From assembly GCA_009840175.1 (NCBI GenBank), contig VXOI01000228.1:1-50571 (forward strand): 50,571 nt of DNA. The letters run 5' to 3'. The notes below the pieces were generated by a model. It did no database searches. It saw nothing but the letters and a program-made list of their open reading frames with translations, and was not told the origin of the DNA. Made by a program: the position numbers and the translations under genes. Positions within the stretch are counted from its first letter, which is position 1. Each line of letters begins with the position of its first letter. This document shows positions 19,148-29,517 of the stretch, one piece after another. The DNA is from Chloroflexota bacterium (GTDB taxonomy: Bacteria; Chloroflexota; Dehalococcoidia; Lucifugimonadales; UBA3495).

Positions 19148-20477
19148 ACTCGCGCTTCTCATTCTGTTGCCGCTGTTTGCCGCCGCTACCTTCGGTGGAG
19201 TGTTCCTGTACTTTTACCAGGGCGGTTACGACGCGCCGGCCGCGGTGGATATTCCCTATCACGAGATTCCGTCCCGCAGCGCGGCTTCTGGAAAGGTCGC
19301 AGACTCTCCGGGCAGGCAGGAACGCCATGGACTGCTGCTGGTGGACGCCCAGCACGTAAATTCCTTCGGGGAAAACGAGATTATCAGCCTCAGCTCCAGG
19401 GTCGCCAGCAGGGGTTACGACGTGGAGTTCGTTGGCGACTTTTCCGCCATCGAAGACCCCGAGCAGATTTCACCGCGACTGCAACAGTTGGCGGCCAAGC
19501 TGCGGCGCGCCGACAGTTTCGCGGTGATACTGCCGCAGACGCCCTTCTCGGATGCGGAAGCTAGGCTGGTGGAACGGTTCGTGGCTAAGGGCGGAAAGCT
19601 GCTGCTGGTCTCGGACCCTTCCAGGCCGCAGCAGATAAACACCCTGGCCGAGCGGTTCGGGCTGGACTTCCAACCTGACTACCTCTACAACACCGTGGAA
19701 AATGATCTCAACTTCCGCCATATAGTGGTCAGTGACTTCCAGCCCGACAGGCTCACCTCGGGTCTGGACTCAGTTACCCTCTACATGGCCGGATCAATCC
19801 GGTCGCCGGGTCCCGGTCTGGCCTACATAGACGCCAACACCAAGTCCTCGCTGCTGGAATCCGCCGGGGATCTTTCCCCCATTGCCTGGGGCGACAGCCG
19901 CAACGTGCTGGCGGTGGCCGACCTGAGCTTCATGGTGCCGCCGCAGGACTCCCTGCTGGACAACGACCGGCTGGTGTCCAACATCGCGGACTACCTTACC
20001 GAAAGCGAACGGCAGCTCGATCTGGCCGACTTTCCCTACTTCTACCAGACCGGCGCGGACGGCAGCGTAGACATACTGATCGGCCGGCAGTCCCTTCTGG
20101 GAGCTGGTTTGCAGATGAAGAACGGCCTGGCAGCTTATCGCGTATCTGCCCAGGTCAGCGCTGTGGAGGACGTAAGCCGCGATACGGTATTCCTGGGGCT
20201 GTATGAAGATGCCGTCCAGGTCGGCCAGTACCTGCAAGCCGCCGGGGTGCGAGTTGACGATACCCTGGGGACTCCCTTCACTCCCGATCTGGACCCAACC
20301 GGGGCAGGGATCATTGTCCTGGACCGCGGTCAGGATGGACGCCATGTGCTGATTGTCCTGGCGGATACGGAGGAGACCCTGACCGATACCGTAGCCAGCT
20401 TGATTAACGGTGGCTACAGGCATGACCTCGTTAGCGATTTCGTGGGGGTGCACAAGTTTGTGGGAGTGGTCGAATAG
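19131..20477 (+). CDS. Membrane-anchored DUF4350-like protein
   Basis: N-terminal TM, NSFGENEI, RLVERFVAKGGKLLLVSDPSR; overlaps the preceding ORF. Confidence 0.55.
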   Translation: MAMLVKLALLILLPLFAAATFGGVFLYFYQGGYDAPAAVDIPYHEIPSRSAASGKVADSPGRQERHGLLLVDAQHVNSFGENEIISLSSRVASRGYDVEFVGDFSAIEDPEQISPRLQQLAAKLRRADSFAVILPQTPFSDAEARLVERFVAKGGKLLLVSDPSRPQQINTLAERFGLDFQPDYLYNTVENDLNFRHIVVSDFQPDRLTSGLDSVTLYMAGSIRSPGPGLAYIDANTKSSLLESAGDLSPIAWGDSRNVLAVADLSFMVPPQDSLLDNDRLVSNIADYLTESERQLDLADFPYFYQTGADGSVDILIGRQSLLGAGLQMKNGLAAYRVSAQVSAVEDVSRDTVFLGLYEDAVQVGQYLQAAGVRVDDTLGTPFTPDLDPTGAGIIVLDRGQDGRHVLIVLADTEETLTDTVASLINGGYRHDLVSDFVGVHKFVGVVE

Positions 20478-20480
20478 GTT

Positions 20481-21959
20481 ATGAAGGCGCGATCCGGCTC
20501 CATTCTCTTCCTGCCAGCGGCGTTGCTGCTGCTGGCCCTGCTCATTGCTTGCCGACAGGCGGACGCGACGCCAACACCGGAACCGGCCGCGACGGTTGCT
20601 CCGGCAGTGCAGGCCGCCGAGCCACTGACGCCTGGCGAGCGGGAAGCAGTTGACGAGTTTGCCAAACAGCAGCAGAGCATCAATGAACAACGGGAGAACT
20701 TCTACACGGAGTTTGAGGACTGGCGGGCCGGGCTGACCGAGTGCCATCCCAGCGCGGCCCAGGAAGCGCTACAGGAATTCGCCGCATCCTTCAAGGACGT
20801 GACCAGGCAGGCCAGAGACCTCCCTCGGACAACCGGCACCAAGGAACTGGCCGCCATGCTGATCCCGTCCGTTGAGGCGGAGGAGGCGGCCTACCGTCAA
20901 CTGCGCGACCGCTGGCAGCCCAACAACGCGTCGCTCTTCGAGGCGGTTGAGCTGCGCCGCTCCGGGGCCGCCCACGCCCGGAAGAATGCGGAAGACCGAT
21001 CCCTGGAGTTGCAGGAAGAGTTCGAGAAAGGCCCCACCGCCAAAGAAGTGGAGGAAATGGAGGAGTTTTCCGAGGCCTTCGAGGACATCGAGGACGCCTG
21101 AGATGACTTCCATGATGCCTACACCGCCCTTCGACAAAGGGAAGCGATGCTTGAGACAGCCGACCTCATCGCCGGGTACGATTCCCTGGCGATGCAACTG
21201 GGCGGCATCATCGAAATCATAGACGGACTGGAACCGACGGACGACACCGAGGACTTCATTGAGACGCTTCGGGAGGCCGCAATAATCGAACTGGGTGCGT
21301 TGGAAGACCTGTCAAAAGCCCTGTCGCTGGCTTCCGCCTCTCCTCCATCCGGCGAGGGCGCCGAAATTGAGAAGCCGGAGGAGACCGGCCTTGATCAAAC
21401 TCCCCCGCCTCCGTCTGACAACGGGGAGCTGCCGCCCGCCCAAGCCGGGGGCGAGATTGACTTGGGCGCCTTCCAAAACGCGCTTGACGCCGCCTTTACC
21501 GAAAGCGAAACGACCCTGGACAAAGTCAACCAGGCACTAACGACAATATGTTCCCACAAGGCGTCCCAATACCTGGAATACTAAAATCACTTTAACCCCG
21601 CTTACCTCAAGCTGGTGGCGCGGTGGGATGCCTTCCACGACGGTTATGACGAGTGGCAGAAGACAGACGGGGGGTGCGACCGGGCGGAAACGCTGGAGGA
21701 GCTTGGCGGTTTCAGCCAGGATATGGCAGACCTGGGGCGCCAAGTGCGGGCGATGCCTCAGTCCGGTTTCCTGCTGCCTGTCTACACCCTGCTGGCGGAA
21801 GCCGCAGAGCGGGAGGAAAAGGCCATGCGCGCCCTGTATAACTCATGGAGGCCCTTCACCGTTGACGCCTTCATAGCGGTGGATGAAGAGCGGGCCAATG
21901 CCGCCCGGCTGCGCCGACAGGCGAACATCGGCCTCCAGGAACTACACGACCGCCAGTAG
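20481..21959 (+). pseudogene. Lipoprotein with repeated helical modules; one frame interrupted by TGA (21099-21101) and TAA (21582-21584)
   Basis: Track ORFs 20481, 21147 and 21615 share one frame; lipobox LLIAC at N-terminus; N- and C-terminal modules resemble each other. Confidence 0.65.
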
Positions 21960-22035
21960 GGGCTTCGGGCCGGTTGGGACGCATCAGCCAGACGCCGCCA
22001 CCAACCCCGACGGCGAAACTGGCGGCCGGCGAGAG

Positions 22036-22905
22036 TCAGGGAGACGGTTCCTGAGGGGGCGCGCTCCGGCCCCACAGTTCATGGAAGTGGTTGAGCGGCC
22101 CGTGGCCGCGGCCCACCGGGAAGCTGGCTCGCATGGCGGCGGTCACAAAGTCCTTGGCCTGCTGTACCGCCACGGGCAGGGCAAGACCTCGGGCCAACCC
22201 GGCGGCGATGGCCGACGCCAGGGTGCAGCCCGTGCCGTGGTTGTTGGGAGTATCAATACGCTCCGACGTGAAGGTGAGGAAGTTCGAGCCGTCGTACAGC
22301 ACATCGGTGGCTGGCCCCTCCATCCGCCCTCCCTTTACCACCGCGTTCCGCGCGCCCAGTTCTTCGACCAGCGCTTTCGCCGCGTTCTTCAGGTCGTCTT
22401 GGGTGTTGATCTCCAGCCCGGTCAGCAGGCTGGCCTCGCAGGTGTTGGGGGTAACCACGGTTGCCCTGGGGAAGAGGGCCGACCTCATGGCCTCCAGCGC
22501 GTCGTCATCGAACAGCCTCGTCCCCGCCCTGTTGACCAGCACCGGGTCAATCACCACCGCGGCGACAGCGTGAAATTCCAGCCTCTGGGCCACGCACCGG
22601 ATGACGTCCGCGCCGGGCAGCATTCCGGTCTTGACGGCATCCGCGCCGATGTCGGCCATGATGGCGTCTATCTGGGCTTCGACCATCGCCGGGGGAATGG
22701 GCAGGGCGGCATCCACGCCCACCGTGTTCTGGGCGGTGACGGTGGTGATGGCGCAGGTTCCGAAAACGCCAAGAGCGCCGAAGGTCTTGAGGTCGGCCTG
22801 TATGCCCGCGCCGGCCCCTGAATCCGATCCGGCGATGCTCATAACGCGCGGTACCCGTGTCGGTGTCATCGGCTCCCGTCCTGCTCGGCGAGAAGTTTTG
22901 ACCAT
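22036..22905 (-). CDS. thiD: Bifunctional hydroxymethylpyrimidine kinase/phosphomethylpyrimidine kinase
   Basis: [73 protein letters not shown]. Confidence 0.93.
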   Translation of the reverse strand: MVKTSRRAGREPMTPTRVPRVMSIAGSDSGAGAGIQADLKTFGALGVFGTCAITTVTAQNTVGVDAALPIPPAMVEAQIDAIMADIGADAVKTGMLPGADVIRCVAQRLEFHAVAAVVIDPVLVNRAGTRLFDDDALEAMRSALFPRATVVTPNTCEASLLTGLEINTQDDLKNAAKALVEELGARNAVVKGGRMEGPATDVLYDGSNFLTFTSERIDTPNNHGTGCTLASAIAAGLARGLALPVAVQQAKDFVTAAMRASFPVGRGHGPLNHFHELWGRSAPPQEPSP

Positions 22906-23075
22906 CTTATCATGCTGATTTTTCCGTCCTGGCCAACCCGTCCTTCGACAAGCTCAGGACTAACGGTTCGATCAGTTTAGCGATTTTGCAGTCGAACGCA
23001 TCCCATAGGTGAATTATTGACACCCGGCAAGCCGTTGCCTACCATCGCCTGCAATCACAGACGGGCTAGGGAGGG

Positions 23076-23954
23076 ATGATGACTGATTTCAAGACCGGCT
23101 CGGTGCAAGCCAACGGCATCAATTTCCATTACCTGGAGATGGGCGAGGGGCCGCTGGCGCTGTGCCTGCACGGGTTCCCTGACCACGCCTATTCCTTCCG
23201 CCACCTGCTGCCCGACCTGGCCGAAGCGGGCTTCCGCGCCGTCGCGCCGTTCATGCGCGGTTACGCCCCCACCGAAGCGCCGCAGGACGGCAACTACCGG
23301 GCCGTCATGCTGGCCCGCGACACTGTCGCCCTGGTTGACGCCCTCGGCGATGGGCAAGCCTATCTCATCGGCAACGACTGGGGCGCAGGGGCGGTTATCG
23401 GCGCTTCCGTGCTCGCGCCGGAGAAGGTGCGGAAGCTGGTCATCATCGCCTCGGGCCGCGTTGACGAAGAACTGGCGATGGACTACTGGTATCTGCGGGG
23501 CACGTGGCACTTCTACTTCTTCCAGATGCCCTTCGCCGAGAGGGCGGTGGCGCACAACGACTATGCCTACGTGGAGCAGTGGTGGCGCGACGCCTCGCCG
23601 GAGTGGGACATACCGGACTATGCCCTGGAAAGCATCAGGGAGACCTTCCGCAAGCCGGGAGTGGTCGAGGCCGCGCTGGGCTATTACCGGGCGCGGTTCG
23701 GCCCGGCGCCGCAGGACACGGAGGCGCTGAGGGATGAAGAACGCATCAACGCCGGTCCGGTCACGGTTCCCACGCTGGCCCTGCACGGCACCCGCGACCG
23801 CCCCAAGCGGCTGGAGTCCTTCGAGAGCGAGCACATGGACGCCTATTTCACCGGCGGGCTGGATAAGGTGCTCATACCCGGCACCGGCCACTTCATGCAC
23901 CAAGAGAGGCCGGAGGAAATCAACCCCAGGATCGTGGAGTTCCTGACCGGGTAG
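23076..23954 (+). CDS. Alpha/beta hydrolase (epoxide hydrolase-like)
   Basis: LHGFPDHAYSFRHLLPDL, GNDWGAGAV, GTGHFMHQERPEEIN. Confidence 0.87.
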   Translation: MMTDFKTGSVQANGINFHYLEMGEGPLALCLHGFPDHAYSFRHLLPDLAEAGFRAVAPFMRGYAPTEAPQDGNYRAVMLARDTVALVDALGDGQAYLIGNDWGAGAVIGASVLAPEKVRKLVIIASGRVDEELAMDYWYLRGTWHFYFFQMPFAERAVAHNDYAYVEQWWRDASPEWDIPDYALESIRETFRKPGVVEAALGYYRARFGPAPQDTEALRDEERINAGPVTVPTLALHGTRDRPKRLESFESEHMDAYFTGGLDKVLIPGTGHFMHQERPEEINPRIVEFLTG

Positions 23955-23967
23955 GGGCGGATAGGGG

Positions 23968-24081
23968 ACGATTGCGAAGCCACTTCTTGTCACCCTGAGC
24001 GTAGCGAAGGGTCTCTGCGCTGAGAATAGGATTCTTCGCTTCGCTCAGAATGACAGTTAGCAACGGCGACTTTGCAATCGT
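23968..24081. repeat. MITE-like/hairpin repeat, copy 1
   Basis: Outer arms ACGATTGCGAAGCC / GACTTTGCAATCGT (12/14 complementary) enclosing TGTCACCCTGAGCGTAGCGAAGGGTCTCT...AGGATTCTTCGCTTCGCTCAGAATGACA. Confidence 0.75.
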
Positions 24082-24116
24082 GCTGATGGCTTACAGCAGA
24101 CTCATTGACTCTGCCG

Positions 24117-25181
24117 CTACCAGGACTTGACTACCGGGAGCACTTCTTCGGCGAAGAGCTTCAGGCTGCGCTCGGCTATTTCGAGGGGAATGCCGCCGAA
24201 GCGGAAGGATACGTTCCACTCGAAGTCGCCGAGCAGTTCCCGGCGTTCCTCCAGCCCGCGCAGGATTTTGTCGGGGGTACCCCAGCTTGCCGCCTTCATA
24301 AAGCCCTCGACTGCGCCCTCCAAGCCGGTTGAGCGGGCTATTTCGGCCTTCTGCTGATAGGCGTTATAGCCTTTCACCCCGGCGAAGTGGTCGCTGAGGA
24401 ACTCGTAATGGTAGAAGTTGCTCTCGACAAACTTGCCCTGGTACTGGCGCGCCTCTTCCTCGGTCTGCTCCAGGTCTGAGCCGCAGACGACGAACTCGGT
24501 GAGCATCAGGGAGGGCGGCTCGGTGCCGTGAAATTCGCGGTGCAATGCCCGCCCGCGCTCGATGCCCGGCATACGCATTTCCCAGGGGCGGTCGGCGAAC
24601 ATAACTATGTGCGCGCCCAGCTTTGCCGCCGAGAGGACTGACTCGTCGCTGGCGGCAACGGCGTAGATGCGGCCGTCGAAGGAGTGCTGCGGCCGGGGGC
24701 GGATTTCGATGCGGGGCTGCTGGTAGTAGGGGCCGTCGCCTTCGATGAAGCCGGTCTTGAGGGCTTCGACTATCATGGGGGCCGCCTCGTCGAAGCGGTC
24801 GCGGGATTCGTCCATGCTGATACCGAAGGCTTCGAACTCGCGCCGGGCCAGTCCGCGCCCGAACCCCAGACGGAGCCGTCCGCCGCTGAGCATATCGAGA
24901 ACTGCGGCGTTTTCGGCCACCCGAAGCGGGTTGTGCCAGGGTAGGATGACGGCTGCCGTCCCCACATCAATGTTGGGATGCTTGGCCGCGATGTGGGTCA
25001 TCAGTTGCAGGTTGTCCGGCACGAAGGAATAGTCGTTGAAGTGGTGCTCAGCCGACCAGACGCTGTCGAATCCGTACTCAGCAGCCATTTCCACGAGGCG
25101 CAGTTCCTCGCCCCACATCTGGGCGTCCGAGCCTTCCTCCCAGCCGTAGCTGGTCATTACCAACATCAGTCCGACATCCAT
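24117..25181 (-). CDS. LLM class flavin-dependent oxidoreductase
   Basis: WSAEHHFNDYSFVPDNL, GTAAVILPWHNPLRVAENAAVLDMLSGGRLRLGFGRG. Confidence 0.9.
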   Translation of the reverse strand: MDVGLMLVMTSYGWEEGSDAQMWGEELRLVEMAAEYGFDSVWSAEHHFNDYSFVPDNLQLMTHIAAKHPNIDVGTAAVILPWHNPLRVAENAAVLDMLSGGRLRLGFGRGLARREFEAFGISMDESRDRFDEAAPMIVEALKTGFIEGDGPYYQQPRIEIRPRPQHSFDGRIYAVAASDESVLSAAKLGAHIVMFADRPWEMRMPGIERGRALHREFHGTEPPSLMLTEFVVCGSDLEQTEEEARQYQGKFVESNFYHYEFLSDHFAGVKGYNAYQQKAEIARSTGLEGAVEGFMKAASWGTPDKILRGLEERRELLGDFEWNVSFRFGGIPLEIAERSLKLFAEEVLPVVKSW

Positions 25182-25232
25182 GTATATGCTCCTTACGATT
25201 TTGCAGGTTACTCGCTCTTCTCAGGCGGGAGG

Positions 25233-26075
25233 TTAGAAGCTCGGCTTGGTGGGAAAGGGGGTCACCTGGAGTTCGTGGGTCCAGCAGGATCTGTCCTGGG
25301 TGTGCAGGTAATAAAAAGCCTCGGCGATTTTGACGGGGTTCATCAGCAGGTCAGGATTCTGCTGGGCATGGGCCGTGGCCCGTGTTCCCGGAGAATCTAT
25401 CATGCCGTCAATGACCACGTTGGCGACGTGGACGCCGTGCTCGGAGTACTCCTCGGTCAGCGCCTGCGCGAACCCCCGCATCAGCACCCGCGGGTAGTAC
25501 AGCGACTGCCCGGTGTACCGCTTGCGGCCCCGCAGGGAGAAGTTGTTGTTGGAAATGAGGATGGTGCCCTGGCCCTTCTCCCGCATGGAGGGCAGCACCT
25601 CCTTGGCTACCAGGAAGGGACCGCTGCTGGCGATGTGCTGGGCGGTCTCGTACATCTCGAAGGGGATGTTCTCCATGAGTTCCATTTCCGGCGGCAGGTC
25701 GCGGCCCTCGAGGTAGCCCGCGTTGTAGACCAGCACGTCGGGATCGCCGGCCTCTTCCCGTATCCTGGCGAAGGCATTGGAGATGGAATCGCGGGAGGCG
25801 AGGTCCAGCTCGACGATCATGGCGTCATCACCCGCTTCGCGTATGGCCGCCTCGAGCGGAGCGGCATTGGCGTGATTGCGGGTGGTAAGCACGGTGAAGA
25901 AGCCTTCCTGCGCGAACTTGAGGGAGATGGCCCCACCCACGCCCCAGCGCACGCCGACGGGCAGGTCGCTGTCGTCAATGTCGCCACCGTGGACCAGGTG
26001 AGTGTTGCGGCCGTCCGACTGCCACTTGGATGTCGCGCCGATGACGACGGCGACGGGTTTTCCGTTCGAGTTCAT
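25233..26075 (-). CDS. SDR family oxidoreductase
   Basis: SDR-like core: VVIGATSKW, VLVYNAGYL, ISNNNFS; YTGQSLYYPRVLMRGFAQAL. Confidence 0.75.
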   Translation of the reverse strand: MNSNGKPVAVVIGATSKWQSDGRNTHLVHGGDIDDSDLPVGVRWGVGGAISLKFAQEGFFTVLTTRNHANAAPLEAAIREAGDDAMIVELDLASRDSISNAFARIREEAGDPDVLVYNAGYLEGRDLPPEMELMENIPFEMYETAQHIASSGPFLVAKEVLPSMREKGQGTILISNNNFSLRGRKRYTGQSLYYPRVLMRGFAQALTEEYSEHGVHVANVVIDGMIDSPGTRATAHAQQNPDLLMNPVKIAEAFYYLHTQDRSCWTHELQVTPFPTKPSF

Positions 26076-26233
26076 GTTGGATTCCTCTCGCAGATGTGTC
26101 GGCTATCTACATTGGAAAAAGCCAAATACGAGCGGCCGGGCCTTGCGGCGGCGGGAGACCGCGCACCGGAACTGACCCCGCAAATGTATCGGCAATCCAA
26201 TACTAACAGGTCAATCAAGGGGCGCAAGGGATG

Positions 26234-26310
26234 TGGTGGGCCTGGATGGACTCGAACCAACGACCTCGGTCTTATCAGGACCGCGCTCTAACCGCCTGAG
26301 CTACAGGCCC
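26234..26310 (-). tRNA. tRNA-Ile (GAT), CCA encoded
   Basis: Reverse complement GGGCCTGTAGCTCAGGCGGTTAGAGCGCGGTCCTGATAAGACCGAGGTCGTTGGTTCGAGTCCATCCAGGCCCACCA folds as a cloverleaf; anticodon loop CTGATAA. Confidence 0.96.
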
Positions 26311-26424
26311 ACATTCGGGGGGAATGCCAACTCCGTTCCAGCGACGACCGGGCGGACGCCGGGAGTGGCACTGTTCGACTATTATATCTGCCGGGTCCGG
26401 GTTAGACAACCCTGACGGATCCCG

Positions 26425-27615
26425 CTAACTCGGTCCGTCCGGGCCGTCGCCGCCTGCGATGTCCGCCCCGGGCGCATCCACAGGGGGCGGGCGGCGCACT
26501 ATAACCGACGGTACGGTGGGGCGGCTGTTACCCTGGGGCGATGCTCCGTTGGGAAATTGCAGAACGCGCACCGGGTAGTTGATGATGATACCTTCCTCAG
26601 CGAAGCGGCGATGTAGCTCATTCACCAGTTCAGAGCGCAGCTCGAAGCTGGACAACCGGTCCCTGGCCTGCACGAACAGCCAGAAGTCCACGTTTGACTC
26701 GCCAAAGGTATCGAAAGCGAAATATGATCCGTAGTCTTTCACCGCGTGGGGGCTCTCTTCCAGCACCCGATTCATTACATCCCTGGACACTGCTTCCACC
26801 CGGTCCAGGTCGCTGCTGTAACTGACGCCGCAGGTCAGATAGACGTTGATCGGCGGCGTCGGCTCACTATAGTTTGTGACGATTGACTCCGCCAGGCGCG
26901 AGTTGGGTATAACCACCAGTTGGTTCTCCCAAGTGCGGATTCGAGTACTGCGCAGACTCACTTCTATCACGTATCCCGCGATACCTCCCTCAAGCTCGAT
27001 GTAGTCGCCGGGGGAGATGACGTTCTCTGTCGCAACGTAGGTGCCGGCGAAAACGTTGGACAAGGTCGGCTGTATCGCCAGCGCTACGGCCAGGCCGCCG
27101 AGGCTCAGGCTGGCAATCAACGGACCGATGGATATGCCCAGCGCGTCCAGCATCAGCATAACGCCGATGGCGTACACTATTATGACCGCCACCTTGCGCA
27201 GTATGGGGAGGATGTGGGCGGTGGCGCTGCGCTGGTCCACGCTCAGCCGGGAGATGTACCAGTCGAGGGAGACCGATAGCAGCCGCGTGATAAGGACGAG
27301 CGCCGCCAAAATGGCGGCGGCGGTGAAGAGGGCATTAACCACGTCCCGCTGCCCGGCGGTGAGGTCAGTGGGAATGACCACTGCCAGGTAGCTGCCCAGC
27401 ACCAGTATGATGAGGCTGACCGGACGGCGGACTGCCCGGAAGACCAAGTCATCCAGTTCTGTTTCGGTGTGATGGGACAGCCGCTGGGCCAGGGGGATGA
27501 TGACGTAGTGCGACAGGGCCGACACCAGCATCGCGATGCCGAAGATTATCAGCCCGATTACCGGGTCTACCCAGGCCTGGTCTTCCAGCCCGAAACGGGC
27601 GAGCAGCGAGTCCAT
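26425..27615 (-). CDS. Mechanosensitive ion channel, MscS family
   Basis: LSLGGLAVALAIQPTLSNVFAGTYVATENVISPGDYIELEG...IRTWENQLVVIPNSRLAESIVTNYS. Confidence 0.9.
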   Translation of the reverse strand: MDSLLARFGLEDQAWVDPVIGLIIFGIAMLVSALSHYVIIPLAQRLSHHTETELDDLVFRAVRRPVSLIILVLGSYLAVVIPTDLTAGQRDVVNALFTAAAILAALVLITRLLSVSLDWYISRLSVDQRSATAHILPILRKVAVIIVYAIGVMLMLDALGISIGPLIASLSLGGLAVALAIQPTLSNVFAGTYVATENVISPGDYIELEGGIAGYVIEVSLRSTRIRTWENQLVVIPNSRLAESIVTNYSEPTPPINVYLTCGVSYSSDLDRVEAVSRDVMNRVLEESPHAVKDYGSYFAFDTFGESNVDFWLFVQARDRLSSFELRSELVNELHRRFAEEGIIINYPVRVLQFPNGASPQGNSRPTVPSVIVRRPPPVDAPGADIAGGDGPDGPS

Positions 27616-27663
27616 TTACGTCCTGGCGTCTCTCTGTCGTTGCTCTTTGGCTGTTCGGGCGAA

Positions 27664-28500
27664 TTATAGCCGATTCAGCAGTCGGGGCAGAATATCGTCG
27701 GCCGGGCCGGTGAGCACAACGTCGCACCAGGGGGTGAGGGACGTTGGTTCGGGGTTCACTTCGATAAGGGTCGCGCCCCGTTCCTGGGCCACCAGCGGCA
27801 TCCGCGCCGCCGGGTTGACGGTGCCCGACGTTCCCACCAGCAACATACAATCGCACCGCTCCGCCGCCTCGCGGCAGGCTTGCAGCGTGTCGGGAGGTAT
27901 TGGCTCTCCGAACATCACCGTGTCCAGCTTGAGCACGCCGCCGCACTCGCCGCAAAGCGGAGGCCTGTTGGCAAGACCAGCCCCTTCGGCAAGCTCAGGA
28001 TGAGCGGAGAGTTGCGCCTCGAAGTCGCCGCGATGGAACCGCAGGCCGCATTGCAGGCAGCGCAGCCGGTTGCGGTTGCCGTGAATTTCCAGCACGGCGC
28101 GGCTGCCGGCGGCGGTTTGCAGGTTGTCCACGTTCTGGGTGATGACGCAGCGCAGGATGCCCCGCCGCTCCAGTTCGGCAAGGGCCAGGTGCCCGGCGTT
28201 GGGCGCGGCCCGGTCAACGGCCTGCTTCATCTGGTACACGGGATGTGACGGGTCAACCTCGGCAGCCAGCCGCTTCCGCCACCACGCCGCCGGGTCAAGG
28301 GCGAACTCCTGGTACGACAGCAGCGGCGGAGTGCCGCGCTGCGTCCACAGTCCGCCCGCGCCGCGATACGTGGGAATGCCGCTGCCCGCCGACAGCCCGG
28401 CCCCGGCCAGCGCCACCACGTAACGGGCGCGGGAGATGAGGGCGGCGGCTTGTTGTATTTCGTTGGTCGACTGGGTCATAAGCTGATTTTCTGCCACCAA
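27664..28500 (-). CDS. Sir2 family NAD-dependent deacetylase (start 28500 or 28479)
   Basis: ALAGAGLSAGSGIPTYRG, ITQNVDNLQ, EIHGN, CLQC...CGEC zinc site, MFGEPIP, GTSGTVNPAA. Confidence 0.93.
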   Translation of the reverse strand: MVAENQLMTQSTNEIQQAAALISRARYVVALAGAGLSAGSGIPTYRGAGGLWTQRGTPPLLSYQEFALDPAAWWRKRLAAEVDPSHPVYQMKQAVDRAAPNAGHLALAELERRGILRCVITQNVDNLQTAAGSRAVLEIHGNRNRLRCLQCGLRFHRGDFEAQLSAHPELAEGAGLANRPPLCGECGGVLKLDTVMFGEPIPPDTLQACREAAERCDCMLLVGTSGTVNPAARMPLVAQERGATLIEVNPEPTSLTPWCDVVLTGPADDILPRLLNRL

Positions 28501-28503
28501 ACT

Positions 28504-29475
28504 TTATGAGCCAGTCCGCAGTTCGTTTAGTTCAGCAGTCCGGTCTCGCAGATTATCGCCCAAGTTGATTCTTGCAGTCACTCGCGCTTCGCCCACACGC
28601 ATTCCCATCACAACAGGAATCGCCGCCAATCCCAAGCCGGTGGCGCTCAAAGCCGAGCCGATTGCACTGTATGCCGACGCCCGGCCCAGCCGCTTGCCGC
28701 CGCTGCGCATGGTATCCCGCAACGCGGCCCGGCCCATCAGATATTGCCGTCCCTCGGTTACTCCGATTATCAGCGCGGATGTGACGGGAATAACGTCAAC
28801 CGCAAACTCGGCGGCAATGTCCAGCGCGTTGCTGATAGCATCCTCTGACAGCTCCGCTATCTGCTCTTCCGTGGTTTCTTCCAGCATTGAGTGAGATATA
28901 TTGGTTCCAACTATGCCGTCAAGTTCGCTGTCCACTTCTTCGGGAACAGCTACGCGATAGCCCCCTTCCAGTGCTCCCTTCACATAGGATAAATCTTCCG
29001 TGGCCTTGAGCTGTATCTGTTCAACTGTTTCGCCGTTCCGGTCAGCGATTTCCAAGTCCCAGCCCGGCTGGTTTGAGGAATCAGCCAGACGCGCTACCTG
29101 CCCAGGCTCAAGCTGCAACTCGCCGACGGTTTCGCCGTCGTTCAGCCGGTCTCTGACCAAGACCTCGAAATATATGCCCTTGGTGTTGTTGACGTAACCC
29201 TGAATTTGTTCAGCGCTTCTGTCAGCCAACGTAGCCGGGTCTACTCTGGGATGACCCCGTTCAAATGCTGCGAGAAGCTGCGGGTTTTTCTCCGGCTCCA
29301 ATCCCAGATTGATCAAATCGTCGGCGCTTATATCTGCGGCGATTCCGGCTGTTTCCAGTACCTCCCGCTCACTGCGGCAGCGGTACTGTTCCACAAGCGC
29401 CAGCAACTCCGCCCTCTGCCTGGGCGGATAATTGTCGGATAGAGAAACTAGTTCATCCTCAATCATTACGGCCAC
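28504..29475 (-). CDS. Uncharacterised protein with possible PD-(D/E)xK-like core and hydrophobic C-terminus
   Basis: YFEVLVRDRL...NQPGWDLEI...EQIQLKAT resembles an E...D...QxK nuclease arrangement; Gly/Ala-rich hydrophobic C-terminus. Confidence 0.5.
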   Translation of the reverse strand: MAVMIEDELVSLSDNYPPRQRAELLALVEQYRCRSEREVLETAGIAADISADDLINLGLEPEKNPQLLAAFERGHPRVDPATLADRSAEQIQGYVNNTKGIYFEVLVRDRLNDGETVGELQLEPGQVARLADSSNQPGWDLEIADRNGETVEQIQLKATEDLSYVKGALEGGYRVAVPEEVDSELDGIVGTNISHSMLEETTEEQIAELSEDAISNALDIAAEFAVDVIPVTSALIIGVTEGRQYLMGRAALRDTMRSGGKRLGRASAYSAIGSALSATGLGLAAIPVVMGMRVGEARVTARINLGDNLRDRTAELNELRTGS

Positions 29476-29517
29476 CTTGAAGTTATGCGGAATGGTCTAC
29501 TGGTATCTTGGATACAT

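Noticed and set aside
24978-26291. 437-aa plus-strand ORF
   Set aside because: Antisense to an LLM start and an SDR gene and runs through the tRNA-Ile; low-complexity shadow ORF.
26234-26310. tRNA-Ile as an integration site
   Set aside because: No integrase nearby and no duplicate of the tRNA 3' end noticed in the window; the only recombinase is about 14 kb away with its own junction.
27664-28500. Sir2 as a Thoeris/DSR-type NADase defence effector
   Set aside because: It has the zinc Cys4 site and canonical deacetylase motifs with no ThsA-like or Argonaute/HerA partner.
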